This document shows, piece by piece, positions 10,846 through 20,574 of a stretch of 64,000 nt of DNA. Every line of letters starts with the position of its first letter. The first letter of the stretch is position 1. The DNA is from Chrysogorgia sp. JL179-B06. Taxonomy: Eukaryota; Cnidaria; Anthozoa; Scleralcyonacea; Chrysogorgiidae. The notes beneath the pieces are model-generated. The model was not told the origin of the DNA, made no database searches, and saw nothing but the letters and a program-made list of their open reading frames with translations. The stretch covers positions 251,446 through 315,445 of the forward strand of contig JAYKKM010000152.1 in the NCBI GenBank assembly GCA_035772405.1. The letters run 5' to 3'. A program made the translations under genes and the position numbers.

Positions 10846-11699
10846 ATAAAGGAGAATGCTAAATTTAATATATGCAAATAAAGCAATATTTACTCACGTT
10901 TGTTATATGCACTTATTGTTATGCAAAACATTGTTTATTTGATCACGATCGTGAGAACAAAATGTTAAAAGAGGTACATGTAAGTCGGGAGGTCACATCC
11001 TTCATTTGATATTCTTATATAAATACCACAGAGAAATTGTGAGTTCTATAACCCCTTATAGTTTAAAGAAAACCAAGACTTGAGTCATGATTATGGCGCC
11101 ACTTGTTTATAACTTTATGTGATTTCAGTAGGCTTCACTGCGCAATTAATTTGAAGCGACACCCCACTGTTTTAAGATTGTTCTGGATAGGCAAACGGAT
11201 ATTGTCATGAATATAGAAAAATTTCATAATACAGAGGTTGCAGCGGTGAAGAAATTGCCGAGTATCGATTTGTAAGTACTTGATTTGGTAGCATATACAT
11301 ATATATATTAGTGACTTCACAATGTCTATATATTAATTACCCATACATGCACCTTCTTAACGATACTCGAAGTGTTGTTTATACACAAAAGTAACAATTA
11401 ATAAACTCTTAATGGTGAGTAAAGCGAACCGAAGCGTCCGTATATATAATAATATTGATGAATAAATATCTCTTTCGTTCTTTAATCTTTATATCTATCT
11501 AATGTGTACATGAGATAAAACAAAATAAGAGTTTAAAATATACGCCCTTGCTTGTTTCTTGGCAAACGTACCATATCACTGAAATGTTATCCGTGGCGAA
11601 TAATTACTAAATTATAGCTAGCTACATTTTTTAGAACAAATCAGCATAAAAAGGAGACATGATTACCAGTTCAGTAGTCTCCGCATTGCGTCGTTAGAG
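10846..11699. other. Non-coding stretch
   Basis: No exon, element end or structured RNA is recognised. Confidence 0.35.
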
Positions 11700-11739
11700 T
11701 GACGTCTTACTCTGATGAAGGGCTCCTCTTGAAACGTCA
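11700..11739 (+). ncRNA. Hammerhead-like hairpin
   Basis: Outer arms TGACGT (11700-11705) and ACGTCA (11734-11739) pair perfectly. Between them are the C of a GTC triplet, CTGATGA (11712-11718), a possible stem AGGG-CTC-CTCT, and GAAA. Those are the conserved boxes of a hammerhead ribozyme. However, only five bases separate GTC from CTGATGA, too few for a normal stem I, so self-cleavage is doubtful. Confidence 0.3.
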
Positions 11740-11825
11740 ATATTTCATTACTAAAAATGTCGGCAAGTCAGTAATAGGTATAAACCCTATATGAATAGCT
11801 TCAAATACATATTAAGCTAAAAGGC

Positions 11826-11866
11826 CGTGTTTACACTATGCCTACAATTTCGGTAGTGTAAACACG
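11826..11866. repeat. Hairpin with 13-bp arms
   Basis: CGTGTTTACACTA and TAGTGTAAACACG are perfect reverse complements separated by 15 bases. GTTTACAC also occurs at 12050 and in the terminal repeats of the element at 18481-19178, so these may be related families. Confidence 0.75.
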
Positions 11867-12847
11867 CATCGGACTCCCTAGCTAGGACTGGCTTATACTG
11901 CAATAGGCTTACAAACTGGGCTTATACTTCAATTGCTGGCCTAAGCCTTAGTAGGGTTAGCAACTTGTGCAATGTAAAACATGTTTGGCATGCCCAGTCC
12001 GGTCCTCCCATAATACAATTTAAAACCTATGAGGCCGAGCGAGGTATGTTTACACACTGCGATTCACTGGGATGATTTATTAGCCTGTTACAGGTTATAT
12101 AGTGGATTTCGCTTGAGGAAAGTTAGAATATATTTTCAGATCGCCAAGATCAATGCACTATATGTCATGGTCAATCAATTTTCGACTCTTTCATATTATC
12201 AACAAGTTAATACAAACTGTGTGACATTCACACAATACCGACAAGCTTTAGCATTTAAAGTTAGGAAGATATTTTTGAGTGTGGGGACAGTGAATCATTT
12301 CGCGGCGAAGCCACAACTTTCTAGGGAGTAAGGGGTTCTAATGGTATGCTACCCCAGAAATATTTTGATTTGCCAGGGATTTGACAACCTCCATTATTCT
12401 AACTTTAATGGTCGTATCCGCAAGAGGTTCGACAAAATGAGAGATTGTTACGATCGGACATGCCAGTATGATGAAATACATCATGGAACTGCTAACCCCA
12501 AAACAACTTAGATCCTAATCCTAACACCCCGCCTAATAGGTTTTCTAACCACCCGCCTTATGGTTTTCAAATACTAACCTTAATACTAATAAAAGAATCG
12601 TCCAGAAGACGACTCAGACCTAGTACCTGACGGTCACCTCAACTGCGAGTGCAGTACCATCTAGCCGCGACCAACTTTAATTAATATAAACAGTCGTTGA
12701 TCATTTGACTGATATGATCACCGCTTTCGCATCACATTATGTGATCTTGTATTCGAGAAACAGCTTTGTCCTTTTCTTATTTCATGATTTGAAACGTCGC
12801 CATTTTGGAACTTTTTTACGATTTCAAATTGATCATAAACCTGCTGC
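11867..12847. other. Non-coding stretch
   Basis: The 100-codon plus-strand frame at 12029-12331 has no recognisable domain or splice signal. Nothing else is supported. Confidence 0.35.
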
Positions 12848-12849
12848 TA

Positions 12850-13325
12850 AAGTGCCCATAACCTCAAAATGTTTTATTGTCTTGTTTGGAAGAACTTTTA
12901 AAATGATAAAGTAACTTATTTTGAAGATTTTCGTTTCTTTGCTTTCTTTTTAGATATATCAGTTTGTTTGATATGCAAATGTCTGGAATTTCATCACACA
13001 TGCACAATGACTAATTGGAGAAATGTGTATATCTCTTCCATTCTCGAACGAAATCCATTAAAATCAAGAAGTTTGGTGTTGTGGGAGAAACGCACACACG
13101 TGTTATTCACACTTTAGTGTTTTTATTTCATGAACGCAAAGATATATAACATTCTCTGATAACTCATTACGCATGTGTGACGAAATTCCAGATATTTGCA
13201 TATCGAACAAACTGATATATCTCAAAAAGAAAGAGAAGAAGTGAAAATCTTCAAAAGAAGTTACTTTATCATTTTAAAAGTTCTTCCAAATAAGACAATA
13301 ACAAAATTTGAGGTTAGGGGCACTT
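12850..13325. mobile_element. Long-armed inverted-repeat element with TA flanks
   Basis: The left end AAGTGCCCATAACCTCAAAA and the right end TTGAGGTTAGGGGCACTT are reverse complements with few differences. The pairing extends inward about 180 bp per arm, including GAAGAACTTTTAAAATGATA, GATATATCAGTTTGTTTGAT and GGAATTTCATCACACATGC. Both ends abut TA (12848-12849 and 13326-13327), consistent with TA target duplication as in Tc1/mariner-type insertion. Short ORFs inside are mirror images produced by the two arms. Confidence 0.75.
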
Positions 13326-13554
13326 TAACATGTCGACCACAGTTAGAGTACTGTAATTTGGATTATCATGCATTTTCTACTCTATCTCGATTTTGATTGG
13401 CTGTTGGCATACAGCTAATTCGTGACATCAGCTTCATGTGACGTCAATGTTCCAATATGGTTCAAAAAGTGTAGCGGGCTATGACATCATTATTCCAATA
13501 TCGTATTGCTAGCTTGTTGTTGCCAGCTTGTTTACGGCGAAAGAAAATGGGAAT

Positions 13555-13759
13555 ATGGCGGGTTCTTCACAAAGATTCGCCAACGTAACAGAAAACGATT
13601 GATGACAAGGATGCAGTGAACACAAAACGAGCTACGAAGACAGCTCTGGGAATCTTCTACGACTATTTGAAAGCGAAGAAAATAAGTGAAATACCCGATG
13701 AAAAGGAGCCGCTCGGTTAAGTGTTGAAAATACATTTGGACGGCGCATTGCTTTAGAGA
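13555..13759 (+). pseudogene. Decayed N-terminal fragment of a KIAA1958/ZMYM-like (Crypton-derived) ORF
   Basis: From an ATG at 13555 the frame reads MAGSSQRFANVTEND and hits TGA at 13600. One base over, from 13601, it continues DDKDAVNTKRATKTALGIFY and DYLKAKKISEIPDEKEPLG, reaches TAA at 13718, then resumes VLKIHLDGALL to TAG. The pattern NT-x-x-x-T-x-x-x-x-x-x-F-x-x-YL, then EIP and a following VLK, resembles the region before the recombinase-like domain in KIAA1958/QRICH1/ZMYM-type proteins and their transposon relatives, which derive from Crypton tyrosine-recombinase elements. The frameshift and in-frame stops mark it as dead, and the catalytic part is absent. The family assignment is from pattern memory only. 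Confidence 0.45.
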
Positions 13760-13776
13760 GTGGTCATTATTTATGA

Positions 13777-13818
13777 GAAGGGGGAGGGGGTTGGTAAATG
13801 GGGGGGGGGGGGGGGGGG
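13777..13818. repeat. Purine-rich stretch with a long poly-G run
   Basis: GAGAAGGGGGAGGGGGTTGG is followed by an 18-base G run. It has G-quadruplex potential on this strand. The run length is likely to be misread. Confidence 0.85.
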
Positions 13819-13956
13819 CAAACAAAGTTTCACTTCCATTGTTGTTGACAATAGCGACCGCCTTGTCATTTTGCCGACAGTGTTTGGTAAATCTTTGATT
13901 TAACAACTTTTATTAGCTGTGTTTGATTTCATGTCTTCCCAGCTCGACCCTTTTAT

Positions 13957-14675
13957 CCCCAATAAAGATCATCCATCCCCAATAAAGATCATCCATCCCC
14001 AATAAAGATCATCCATCCCCAATAAAGATCATCCATCCCCAATAAAGATCATCCATCCCCAATAAAGATCATCCATCCCCAATAAAGATCATCCACCCCA
14101 ATAAAGATCATCCATCCCCAATAAAGATCATCCATCCCCAATAAAGATCATCCATCCCCAATAAAGATCATCCATCCCCAATAAAGATCATCCACCCCCA
14201 ATAAAGATCATCCACCCCAATAAAGATCATCCATCCCCAATAAAGATCATCCATCCCCAATAAAGATCATCCATCCCCAATAAAGATCATCCATCCCCAA
14301 TAAAGATCATCCACCCCAATAAAGATCATCCATCCCCAATGAAGATCATTCATCCCAAATAAAGATCATCCATCCCCAATAAAGATCATCCATTCCCAAT
14401 AAAGATCATCCATCCCCAATAAAGATCATCCATCCCCAATGAAGATCATTCATCCCCAATAAAGATCATCCATCCCCAATAAAGATCATCCATCCCCAAT
14501 AAAGATCATCCATTCCCAATAAAGATCATCCATCCCCAATAAAGATCATCCATCCCCAATAAAGATCATCCATCCCCAATAAAGATCATCCATCCCCAAT
14601 AAAGATCATCCATCCCCAATGAAGATCATCCATCCCCAATATAGATCATCCATCCCCAATAAAGATCATCCATCC
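13957..14675. repeat. 20-bp minisatellite, about 36 copies
   Basis: The consensus is CCCCAATAAAGATCATCCAT, with a few 18-19 bp units (CACCCCAATAAAG) and repeated variants such as GAAGATCATTCAT. On the plus strand nearly every unit carries AATAAA, the canonical polyadenylation hexamer. The edges are sharp: CTTTTAT on the left and CCACGATCATCG on the right. Confidence 0.97.
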
Positions 14676-14705
14676 ACGATCATCGTCGTTTCACATCTGA
14701 TGCCG

Positions 14706-14993
14706 TCTATATTCCAAAATAAGCTCAGCTAATCTGTCTTTTTCTCAAAAACATCCGACGGGTGCGGCACAAATGAGAGATATCACATTTTCCGAGGTGT
14801 ATCGAACAAATCTTTACCAGCCATAGTTCTGAAAAGAACTGTTTATTACCGCGAAAATACAAAACTTCGCGAGCAATTGCGCGAGAAATAGCTCCTAAAG
14901 AAACTGGGTGCGAGAGCTCAACATCACCAATCAAACGACGAGTTTCATCGGAGTTCTCCAGAACCTCCGTTTCATAGCGCAGGCCAAAAGGAA
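14706..14993 (-). pseudogene. Coding-like stretch of unknown family
   Basis: One minus-strand frame is open from about 14993 to the TGA near 14725 and reads in part LRYETEVLENSDETRRLIGD. Another minus-strand frame starting at 14824 reads MAGKDLFDTPRKM, a stop, then YLSFVPHPSDVFEKK. Both look protein-like, so at most one is real. No family is recognised. It could be an old transposon or gene fragment. Confidence 0.2.
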
Positions 14994-15013
14994 CGCAGGC
15001 TCTGAGTGATGAG

Positions 15014-15258
15014 CACTAGAACGGAACCATTGAGACCATGTAACCGTGAAGGAATGGGAACTAGAAAATAAATATGCTTATTATTTCAGACCATAACCCA
15101 ACATAACCATAATCCTAACCCTACATGACATGCGTACGGTTCAGGTAACCCTAATGTAGGGTTAGGATTAGGGTTGTGTTAGACTGAGTAATGAGCATAT
15201 TTATTTTCTAGTCCCAGTTCCCTCACGGTTACATGGTCTCAGTGGTTCCGTTCTAGTG
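15014..15258. repeat. Fold-back element with internal telomere-like motifs
   Basis: The left arm begins CACTAGAACGGAACCATTGA, and the right arm ends with its reverse complement (GGTTCCGTTCTAGTG). Pairing continues through ACCATGTAACCGTGA and CTAGAAAATAAATATGCT, covering roughly 100 bp per arm. Near the centre, CCTAACCCTACAT faces ATGTAGGGTTAGG, giving short TTAGGG-like strings on both strands. The CACTA start recalls CACTA elements, but the 3-bp flanks (GAG and TCA) do not match. Confidence 0.75.
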
Positions 15259-16082
15259 TCACCGAGATTGTATCGTACTCGAATTCAGCACGTCAGTTTC
15301 AGTCCCTCGCGGCCTCGCACGCTATTTTAATTTGTACATGAGACGTAAGTAGTAAATAGAAATCGAGATCATGACAAACTCCTTTGCAAACTATAAATAG
15401 CGTAGAGTCTGGCTGCTATTAATAGCTCAAAAAGCAAACAAACAAACCAAATTTGACTCACAAATTATTGCAAATGAGCTATTTCTTTTGTTATGGCCGC
15501 AATAATTATGGGTAAAAGCGGACAAACATCGGTACTGACGTCATCTCGACGGAGCGCTATTCGGAGCTTCATTTGGTCAAAGTCAAGTTTGAAACAACAA
15601 TTATCGTGAAAGAGAACAAAAAGACTCACGCAATAAAGTGGGGGATATGATCGACCTCCCCGACTACACATCCCTTGCCAGGGCTACAAGAAAATTATAT
15701 ATAACGGTGCTGCAGTGCAGCATTGTGTTATAAAAGATAAGGAAATACAACTAGATTTCGGTATTGTATTTTGGGGAGCTTATAGTACAATTTAAAATTG
15801 ATTTTTTGCAATTAAAAACCTCTTTAACTAATAAAGAAATTCAGAACTAACTTTAAAATAAGAACTAACTTTAAAACAAGAACCTATTTAGTTAATTAAT
15901 TTAATTAATATAGACACCATACACTGCAAGTATTATGTTTTTACATCGTTTTGCAATTAACTGTAACTTTTTAGACTCCTCAATTAATGGTTATATTTTC
16001 AATATTTTTAGAATTATTACCATCATCTTTGTTTATATTATTGAATGCTAATAATAATGAATTCTATTCTTGCAAATTGGAG
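15259..16082. other. Non-coding stretch upstream of the transmembrane-protein gene
   Basis: No upstream exon could be identified. A possible acceptor (GCAAATTGGAG) precedes 16083. An in-frame stop at 16058-16060 sets the limit for the exon's left end. The promoter cannot be placed. Confidence 0.4.
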
Positions 16083-16218
16083 CATTTAGCTTAAAAAGCG
16101 ACCGAACAATGTACATCTGGACCATTCTCGCTATTGTAGTTGGTATAACTATTGCTGTGTTTCAATTCATTCTGATTTTTGGTCTTATGGTGAAAGCATG
16201 GGAAAAAAAGAAGAACGG
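16083..16218 (+). CDS. Exon 1 of a single-pass membrane protein gene (transmembrane exon)
   Basis: This exon encodes [20 protein letters not shown] and continues with a hydrophobic run to WEKKKNG: a strong membrane helix of about 25 residues followed by a basic stop-transfer stretch (KAWEKKKNG), so the C-terminal tail is predicted cytoplasmic. The donor GG|GTTTGT at 16219 leaves two bases of a codon, exactly what the next exon's acceptor needs. The left end is uncertain. Translation could start at the ATG at 16109, giving a 161-residue protein over the three exons, or the exon may begin at an acceptor AG at 16081-16082, with a phase-1 intron and an unseen ectodomain upstream. I do not recognise the family. 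The tail's Ser/Thr richness suggests a receptor-like or adhesion-like role, which is inference only. Confidence 0.55.
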
Positions 16219-16260
16219 GTTTGTAAAAACACAATTATGGCTCACTATATATAATACATA

Positions 16261-16439
<179 letters not shown>

Positions 16440-16621
16440 AATATATATTGTTCCTTATTGAACCAACAACCAGAAAGAGCTATATGAACGGATGTATAGG
16501 AAGAGCACTTTCTATTTAGTCTTTGTTTTATTTATATTTACATATTGTATTATTCTTTTGTTTCACTTTTAAACTAAATTGTATATATAGAGGACGATAT
16601 CTTTTATCACAGATTATTCCA

Positions 16622-16647
16622 CTGAAGAAGCCTAATCGGCGAAACGT
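16622..16647 (+). ncRNA. Hammerhead-like motif
   Basis: CTGAAGAAGCCTAATCGGCG continues AAACGTTTG and, shortly after, AATAAA. The CTGANGA and GAAA boxes are intact and joined by a GCC/GGC stem with a TAATC loop. No matching cleavage triplet with outer stems is evident. The layout matches the motif beside the Penelope-like fragment at 5152-5175, which suggests a retroelement 3' end. Confidence 0.35.
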
Positions 16648-16742
16648 TTGGAAATAAATACTGTTTTGTATACTTTGCCTGAAGAAGTTCTTTCTTATAC
16701 CTATATCATATAACCAGCCATGATGAATACCTTTGTTTTTCC

Positions 16743-16856
<114 letters not shown>

Positions 16857-16857
16857 A

Positions 16858-17000
16858 AAGGATTTATGGTGAAGGAAAAATTTCGAGTGTTAGAATACAT
16901 ACATTTTAAGACCAAACCGGGACCTTCTGCAACTTCAAGGCCTTCCGGCTGGAATTGAACCCGCGACCCTGCGATCCTTTCAACATGTAGTTTGATCGAG
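16858..17000 (-). mobile_element. tRNA-derived SINE
   Basis: The minus strand begins with a tRNA-like head. GGATCGCAGGGTCGCGGGTT runs on to CAATTCC, which contains a good B box (GGTTCAATTCC). It continues with a unique body (AAGGCCTTGAAGTTGCAGAA, GGTCCCGGTTTGGTCTTAAA) and a tail CTTCACCATAAATCCTT. The body and tail are shared with 10385-10456, establishing a dispersed family. RNA polymerase III would drive such elements. The A box is degenerate. Confidence 0.65.
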
Positions 17001-17017
17001 TGAAATGCCAAATATTA

Positions 17018-17019
<2 letters not shown>

Positions 17020-17095
<76 letters not shown>
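17020..17095. repeat. (AT)n microsatellite
   Basis: Pure AT repeat next to the head of the SINE. Confidence 0.96.
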
Positions 17096-17099
<4 letters not shown>

Positions 17100-18289
17100 C
17101 AGTTAGGACAGACGTATGGCGCTGAGGAATATCCTATCTTTCTTTAATTGTGCTCGCTCCGCCGCATCATTCGCTGGGCAATAATTTTCATAGAACTTCT
17201 ACTCACTTCCCACCTAGTATTTTTCGCTACAATTCTAGCTAGAAAATCAAATAAGCATTTATTACTGCCGATGCCTCAGATTGCACCAGAATTAACCTCG
17301 AAGCATATAGATTTCAAAAAAATCGTGGGGGCGGGTGGCACTTGCTCGTACACAAGTTTCAAACATAGACCAGTTCAACCATGAGCAAATAGTTTGCAGA
17401 AACCAGTCAGATATTGACGAAGGAAGTAAAGGTAGACTAAAATTATGCTGTTTATGATCCTAATATTTTGTTGCAAAACTGACCTCAAAATGCAGAAAAT
17501 CGCGTTTCAGAGAGTGCGATCGAAAATCAAACATTTTCCGGGGGAGGACGCCCCCAGACCCCCGTAGAGGGTTTTCGCGCATTCGAAGCTCGACAAGCCC
17601 CCCCCCCCAGAAACTGAAACATCTTCCTACGGCCTTGGTTCTGTTATCTTTATGTCTTGTATTATTGGCGAAGTTAATAAATTATAAATTATAAAATTAT
17701 TACAAAATATTGAAATATTCGGATCGAATATGACGTACGCAGATCGGTAAATACGTACCTAAAATGAACAGGTTTTGTGATTGGCTACATGGAACAAAAG
17801 TGGTTATGGTTAGGACATTGGTTTCTTTGTGGTTGATTCTATTGTTTTATTGTTTTAATCAACCAATCACAAAACTTGATAGTATAGGTAGGTGGCGACC
17901 CACGCAGATGGTCTAATATTCCATAATAATTATATGGTTGTCATACATAGTTGTACTGCATAAGTCATAAGACCTCTTACTGAGCATTCAGATTTCTCCC
18001 AAAATGGATTAGCCATGTCAAAATTTAAGAGATTATAGATGCAAATTCACTTGACATTTTTAGTGAACGTTCCTACCATGCCTATCTGTTTATTAAAGCG
18101 AAAATTTTTTTGTGATTTTTCACTTCATGTAAGAGAAATCTCAAACTTTCTGGAAAATTAAGTAGTTTAGCCATCGTTGTCATTTTGAAGTGTTTATTCT
18201 ATGCATCTTTGTGATTCTTATTTTATATTAATATATATAGATAATTTCTTTATTAAAATTTTTCAATTACATCTTTTATTTGTGAACAG

Positions 18290-18445
18290 TGAGTGTGAAC
18301 CTCCAGAAGTAATAACAGCGTCGTCACCAAGTAAAAGTATGTGTATTACAGATCCTTTCTCAGGAAAACTTGTTAATTTGGAACGAGTTAGCAACGCTAG
18401 TTCATTACGAAGCACTAAAAGTGTTGGCTTTATAGCATATGACAG
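18290..18445 (+). CDS. Exon 2 of the membrane protein gene (cytoplasmic tail)
   Basis: It is bounded by a T-rich acceptor (TTTATTTGTGAACAG) and a near-consensus donor (GACAG|GTAAGG). The first base completes the codon left by exon 1, and the last two bases leave a codon completed by exon 3. It encodes ECEPPEVITASSPSKSMCIT, then DPFSGKLVNLERVSNASSLR and STKSVGFIAYD. The sequence is Ser-rich, with SS and RST clusters that could be phosphorylation sites. FIAYDR is a possible Tyr-containing motif. No known domain is recognised. Confidence 0.65.
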
Positions 18446-18480
18446 GTAAGGGCACTGTCTCCCTTAGTTAATTTACTAAT

Positions 18481-19178
18481 ACCCCGTTTACACTGGCGAA
18501 ACTAGCCCAGGCCGAGCCCTTGTTTAGGGCCGGTCTGGGCTAGATTTTCCAGTGTTAAAAAGTTGTTTTTCCAGTGGTTAAAAGTAGCCCTGGTCATTCA
18601 ACACGATCTCTTCCTTAAATTAACTATTATCCTCAATTTACAAATCGCTCTAAATTAAGGATAATGGTTAATTTAGCGGCGATCGTGAGAGTCGCGCATG
18701 CGTATGTTAGTCAATTACTATCCCACAAGCTTAGTATCTCTCACTTGTTTATAAGTTTAGCTGGCCAAGTAGGGGAGTGTGTGGGGGGCTAAGGGATCGA
18801 GAGAATTTTGTCGGGGGGTTTACGGTTGGGTTCTAACATTAGATTAACCATTACCTTAATTTAGAGCGATTTGTAAATTAAGGATAATAGTTAATTTAAG
18901 GAAGAGACCGGGCCGGCCCTGGCTCGGCCTCGGATTTTACAGTGTAAATACAAAACAGCGCTCGGCCAGCGCTAATTATTGTAATGCTAATTGTATGCTA
19001 ATTGTAATGCTAATTTTCGAACATGCGCAGTAATAGTTTACTATAATCCGGCCCGGCTCGGCCCAAGTTAGAGTTTAGTCACGAAATATATTGCTTTGAA
19101 AATTGCGTGTAAATACAAATTGGGCTCGACCTGGGCTAGGCTCGGCCTGGGCTAAACTGCTAGTGTAAACGGGGTATA
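18481..19178. mobile_element. TA-flanked inverted-repeat element (about 700 bp)
   Basis: The left end CCCCGTTTACACTGGCGAAA, followed by CTAGCCCAGGCCGAG, is answered by a right end whose reverse complement is CCCCGTTTACACTAGCAGTT followed by TAGCCCAGGCCGAG. The terminal repeats are about 35 bp, with TA at both borders. Sub-motifs rich in GGCC and GGCTCGG recur inside. No ORF is present, so the element is non-autonomous. It contains a second inverted-repeat element at 18607-18907. Confidence 0.8.
18607..18907. mobile_element. Inverted-repeat element nested in the larger one
   Basis: TCTCTTCCTTAAATTAACTA continues to TATCCTCAATTTACAAATCG and CTCTAAATTAAGG. The right arm is the reverse complement of all of this with only a few changes, giving arms of about 65 bp. 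The centre holds a G-rich patch (GTGTGGGGGGCTAAGG). Confidence 0.75.
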
Positions 19179-19206
19179 AGTCTCTAACTGGGCGTATTAT
19201 CTTTAG

Positions 19207-19426
19207 ACCGGAGAGCAGTCAGAGCAGAGGAAGAGTGACACCCATTTTCAGTGGTAGCATCCATAGTAGCATCAATAGTAACAAACTTAACCGGTCAATG
19301 GCCTCCTCAGCTTGCTCAATCGACAAGGAATTTAAAACAATAAACGTGAATCCTCTTTTTACAGAAGAATTTGGTCCTGAGACAAAACATGGTAGGCCTG
19401 GTAAAACGCGTGCCAGAGAAATCTGA
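19207..19426 (+). CDS. Exon 3 of the membrane protein gene (C-terminus)
   Basis: The acceptor ATCTTTAG precedes an exon whose first base completes an Arg codon started by exon 2. It encodes PESSQSRGRVTPIFSGSIHS, then SINSNKLNRSMASSACSIDK and EFKTINVNPLFTEEFGPETK, ending at TGA 19424-19426. It is very Ser-rich with scattered Arg/Lys and has an acidic-aromatic stretch (NPLFTEEFG) near the end. Agreement of phase across both introns is the main evidence. An alternative ending is possible: donors at 19392 (GTAGGC) or 19401 (GTAAAA) would splice in phase to an exon at 19748-19842. Confidence 0.6.
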
Positions 19427-19747
19427 CTGTACTCGTATTCTACGGTACCTATTTTAGTTGCCGTATCAACGATAATGAAGTATTTTTTATCACACACATA
19501 TATTAATTAGATAGAAGACTATTGTATTATATCTGAAGCAACCTTCACAATTATATACCATGAGACGATTATGTTAATGATATATAGAGGTGACAAATGT
19601 TGAACATAGACAAGAATTTTTGAAGTTTGTTTCTCTTTTGTTTCCTTTGTTCTTTATTAAATTGCCTATCAAGGGTTTGGAAATTTAACATATTCGTAAT
19701 CTTTGGGTTCTCACAAAGAAAAAATGTAATATATCTTGTCGTTGCAG

Positions 19748-19842
19748 GGAAAGCAGGGACCTGCTTTGACGTCATTTCCTGTCAATATATAGTAAATCAC
19801 TTTATCAGGAGGAAAAGCTATGAAGATGAAATTTTCGCATGA
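19748..19842 (+). CDS. Possible alternative terminal exon
   Basis: A pyrimidine-rich acceptor (ATATCTTGTCGTTGCAG) precedes an open frame that, joined in phase to a donor at 19392 or 19401, reads KAGTCFDVISCQYIVNHFIR, then RKSYEDEIFA and a TGA. The phase match gives 1-in-3 support only. Reading through to the stop at 19424 is simpler. Confidence 0.25.
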
Positions 19843-20574
19843 CAAGATATTTTACAATTCTTCTTAAGATATTACAATGATCACAAATATATAAAATTCC
19901 CAAACCCCGGATACGCACTTTAATGTTTAACGAAAGCGTGCAATTGTTAGTGCTTAGCTATCTAAACTATGTCGCTGTGAAATAGTTCATTAATGTGAAA
20001 ATGACGTAATACTTTAATCAAACCTGATTGTATTTTCATCACTTTCTTTCTGCACTCGCAAAACTTAATTTACCGTAAAGTCTCTTTTAAAGTCATAACA
20101 AGAACTTGCTTATATCCCAAATTTAATTTGAATATCCCAAATTTAAAGATGAATTGATGGATTTACTATACAAAGTCTGAAATGTGCTAGCCAACCTACT
20201 TATGTTCAAAAATTATTAATATCGTTCAATTATTGAAAAAATTTCTCGCAGAAATCGCCGAAAATGCGATGCTAGAGCATCAGAAAATTAAGACCCAGAC
20301 CCCGTAGATGGTCGCAGTTTTTACGTGGACTGATATTGTTTGCCTAACAATTATATTCAGCACACGCCACTGACCAGTGAGCTAGGGTTAGGATTGGATA
20401 CACTTGACTCAGCGCCCATCCTGTTGAGCTTGCTACGACACTGTGTTACTTTTTTAGTGTACTTTATTATCGCCAAAAAATAATAAAAATTCACAGTTTT
20501 GTCCAATCCCTACAATACTTGGTTGTTATAACGATGCTTACGTGACCTTATTTATTTGTTTAAAAGTGCACAAG
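19843..20574. other. Downstream flank of the membrane protein gene
   Basis: AATAAA at 20482 and ATTAAA at 19656 are candidate polyadenylation signals. A weak hAT-like trace (GACCCAGACCCCGTAG near 20291 and CACACGCCACTG near 20364) suggests an old element without definable ends. No other gene is seen. Confidence 0.35.

Larger units (their letters stand above)
18446..19206 (+). other. Intron 2, almost wholly a transposable element
   Basis: 761 bp from GTAAGG to ATCTTTAG. All but about 63 bp is the inverted-repeat element at 18481-19178, so the ancestral intron was probably very short. Confidence 0.6.

Noticed and set aside
12029..12331. 100-codon plus-strand ORF as a gene
   Set aside because: There are no splice signals and no recognisable motif. 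Length alone is not sufficient in this composition.
15120..15180. Interstitial telomere array
   Set aside because: Only a few TTAGGG/CCCTAA-like strings occur, within a fold-back repeat. There is no tandem telomere tract.
15014..15258. CACTA (EnSpm) transposon
   Set aside because: The ends begin CACTA, but the expected 3-bp target duplication is absent (GAG versus TCA) and no transposase is present.
17148..17384. 78-codon ORF with a hydrophobic start as an extra exon of the membrane protein
   Set aside because: It lies in intron 1 and I found no acceptor/donor pair around it. Exons 1 and 2 already join in phase without it.
17520..17610. hAT-like fragment in intron 1 (GGACGCCCCCAGACCCCCGT)
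   Set aside because: The C-rich string resembles the interior of some dispersed elements and a similar one is near 20291, but no termini or target duplications could be placed.
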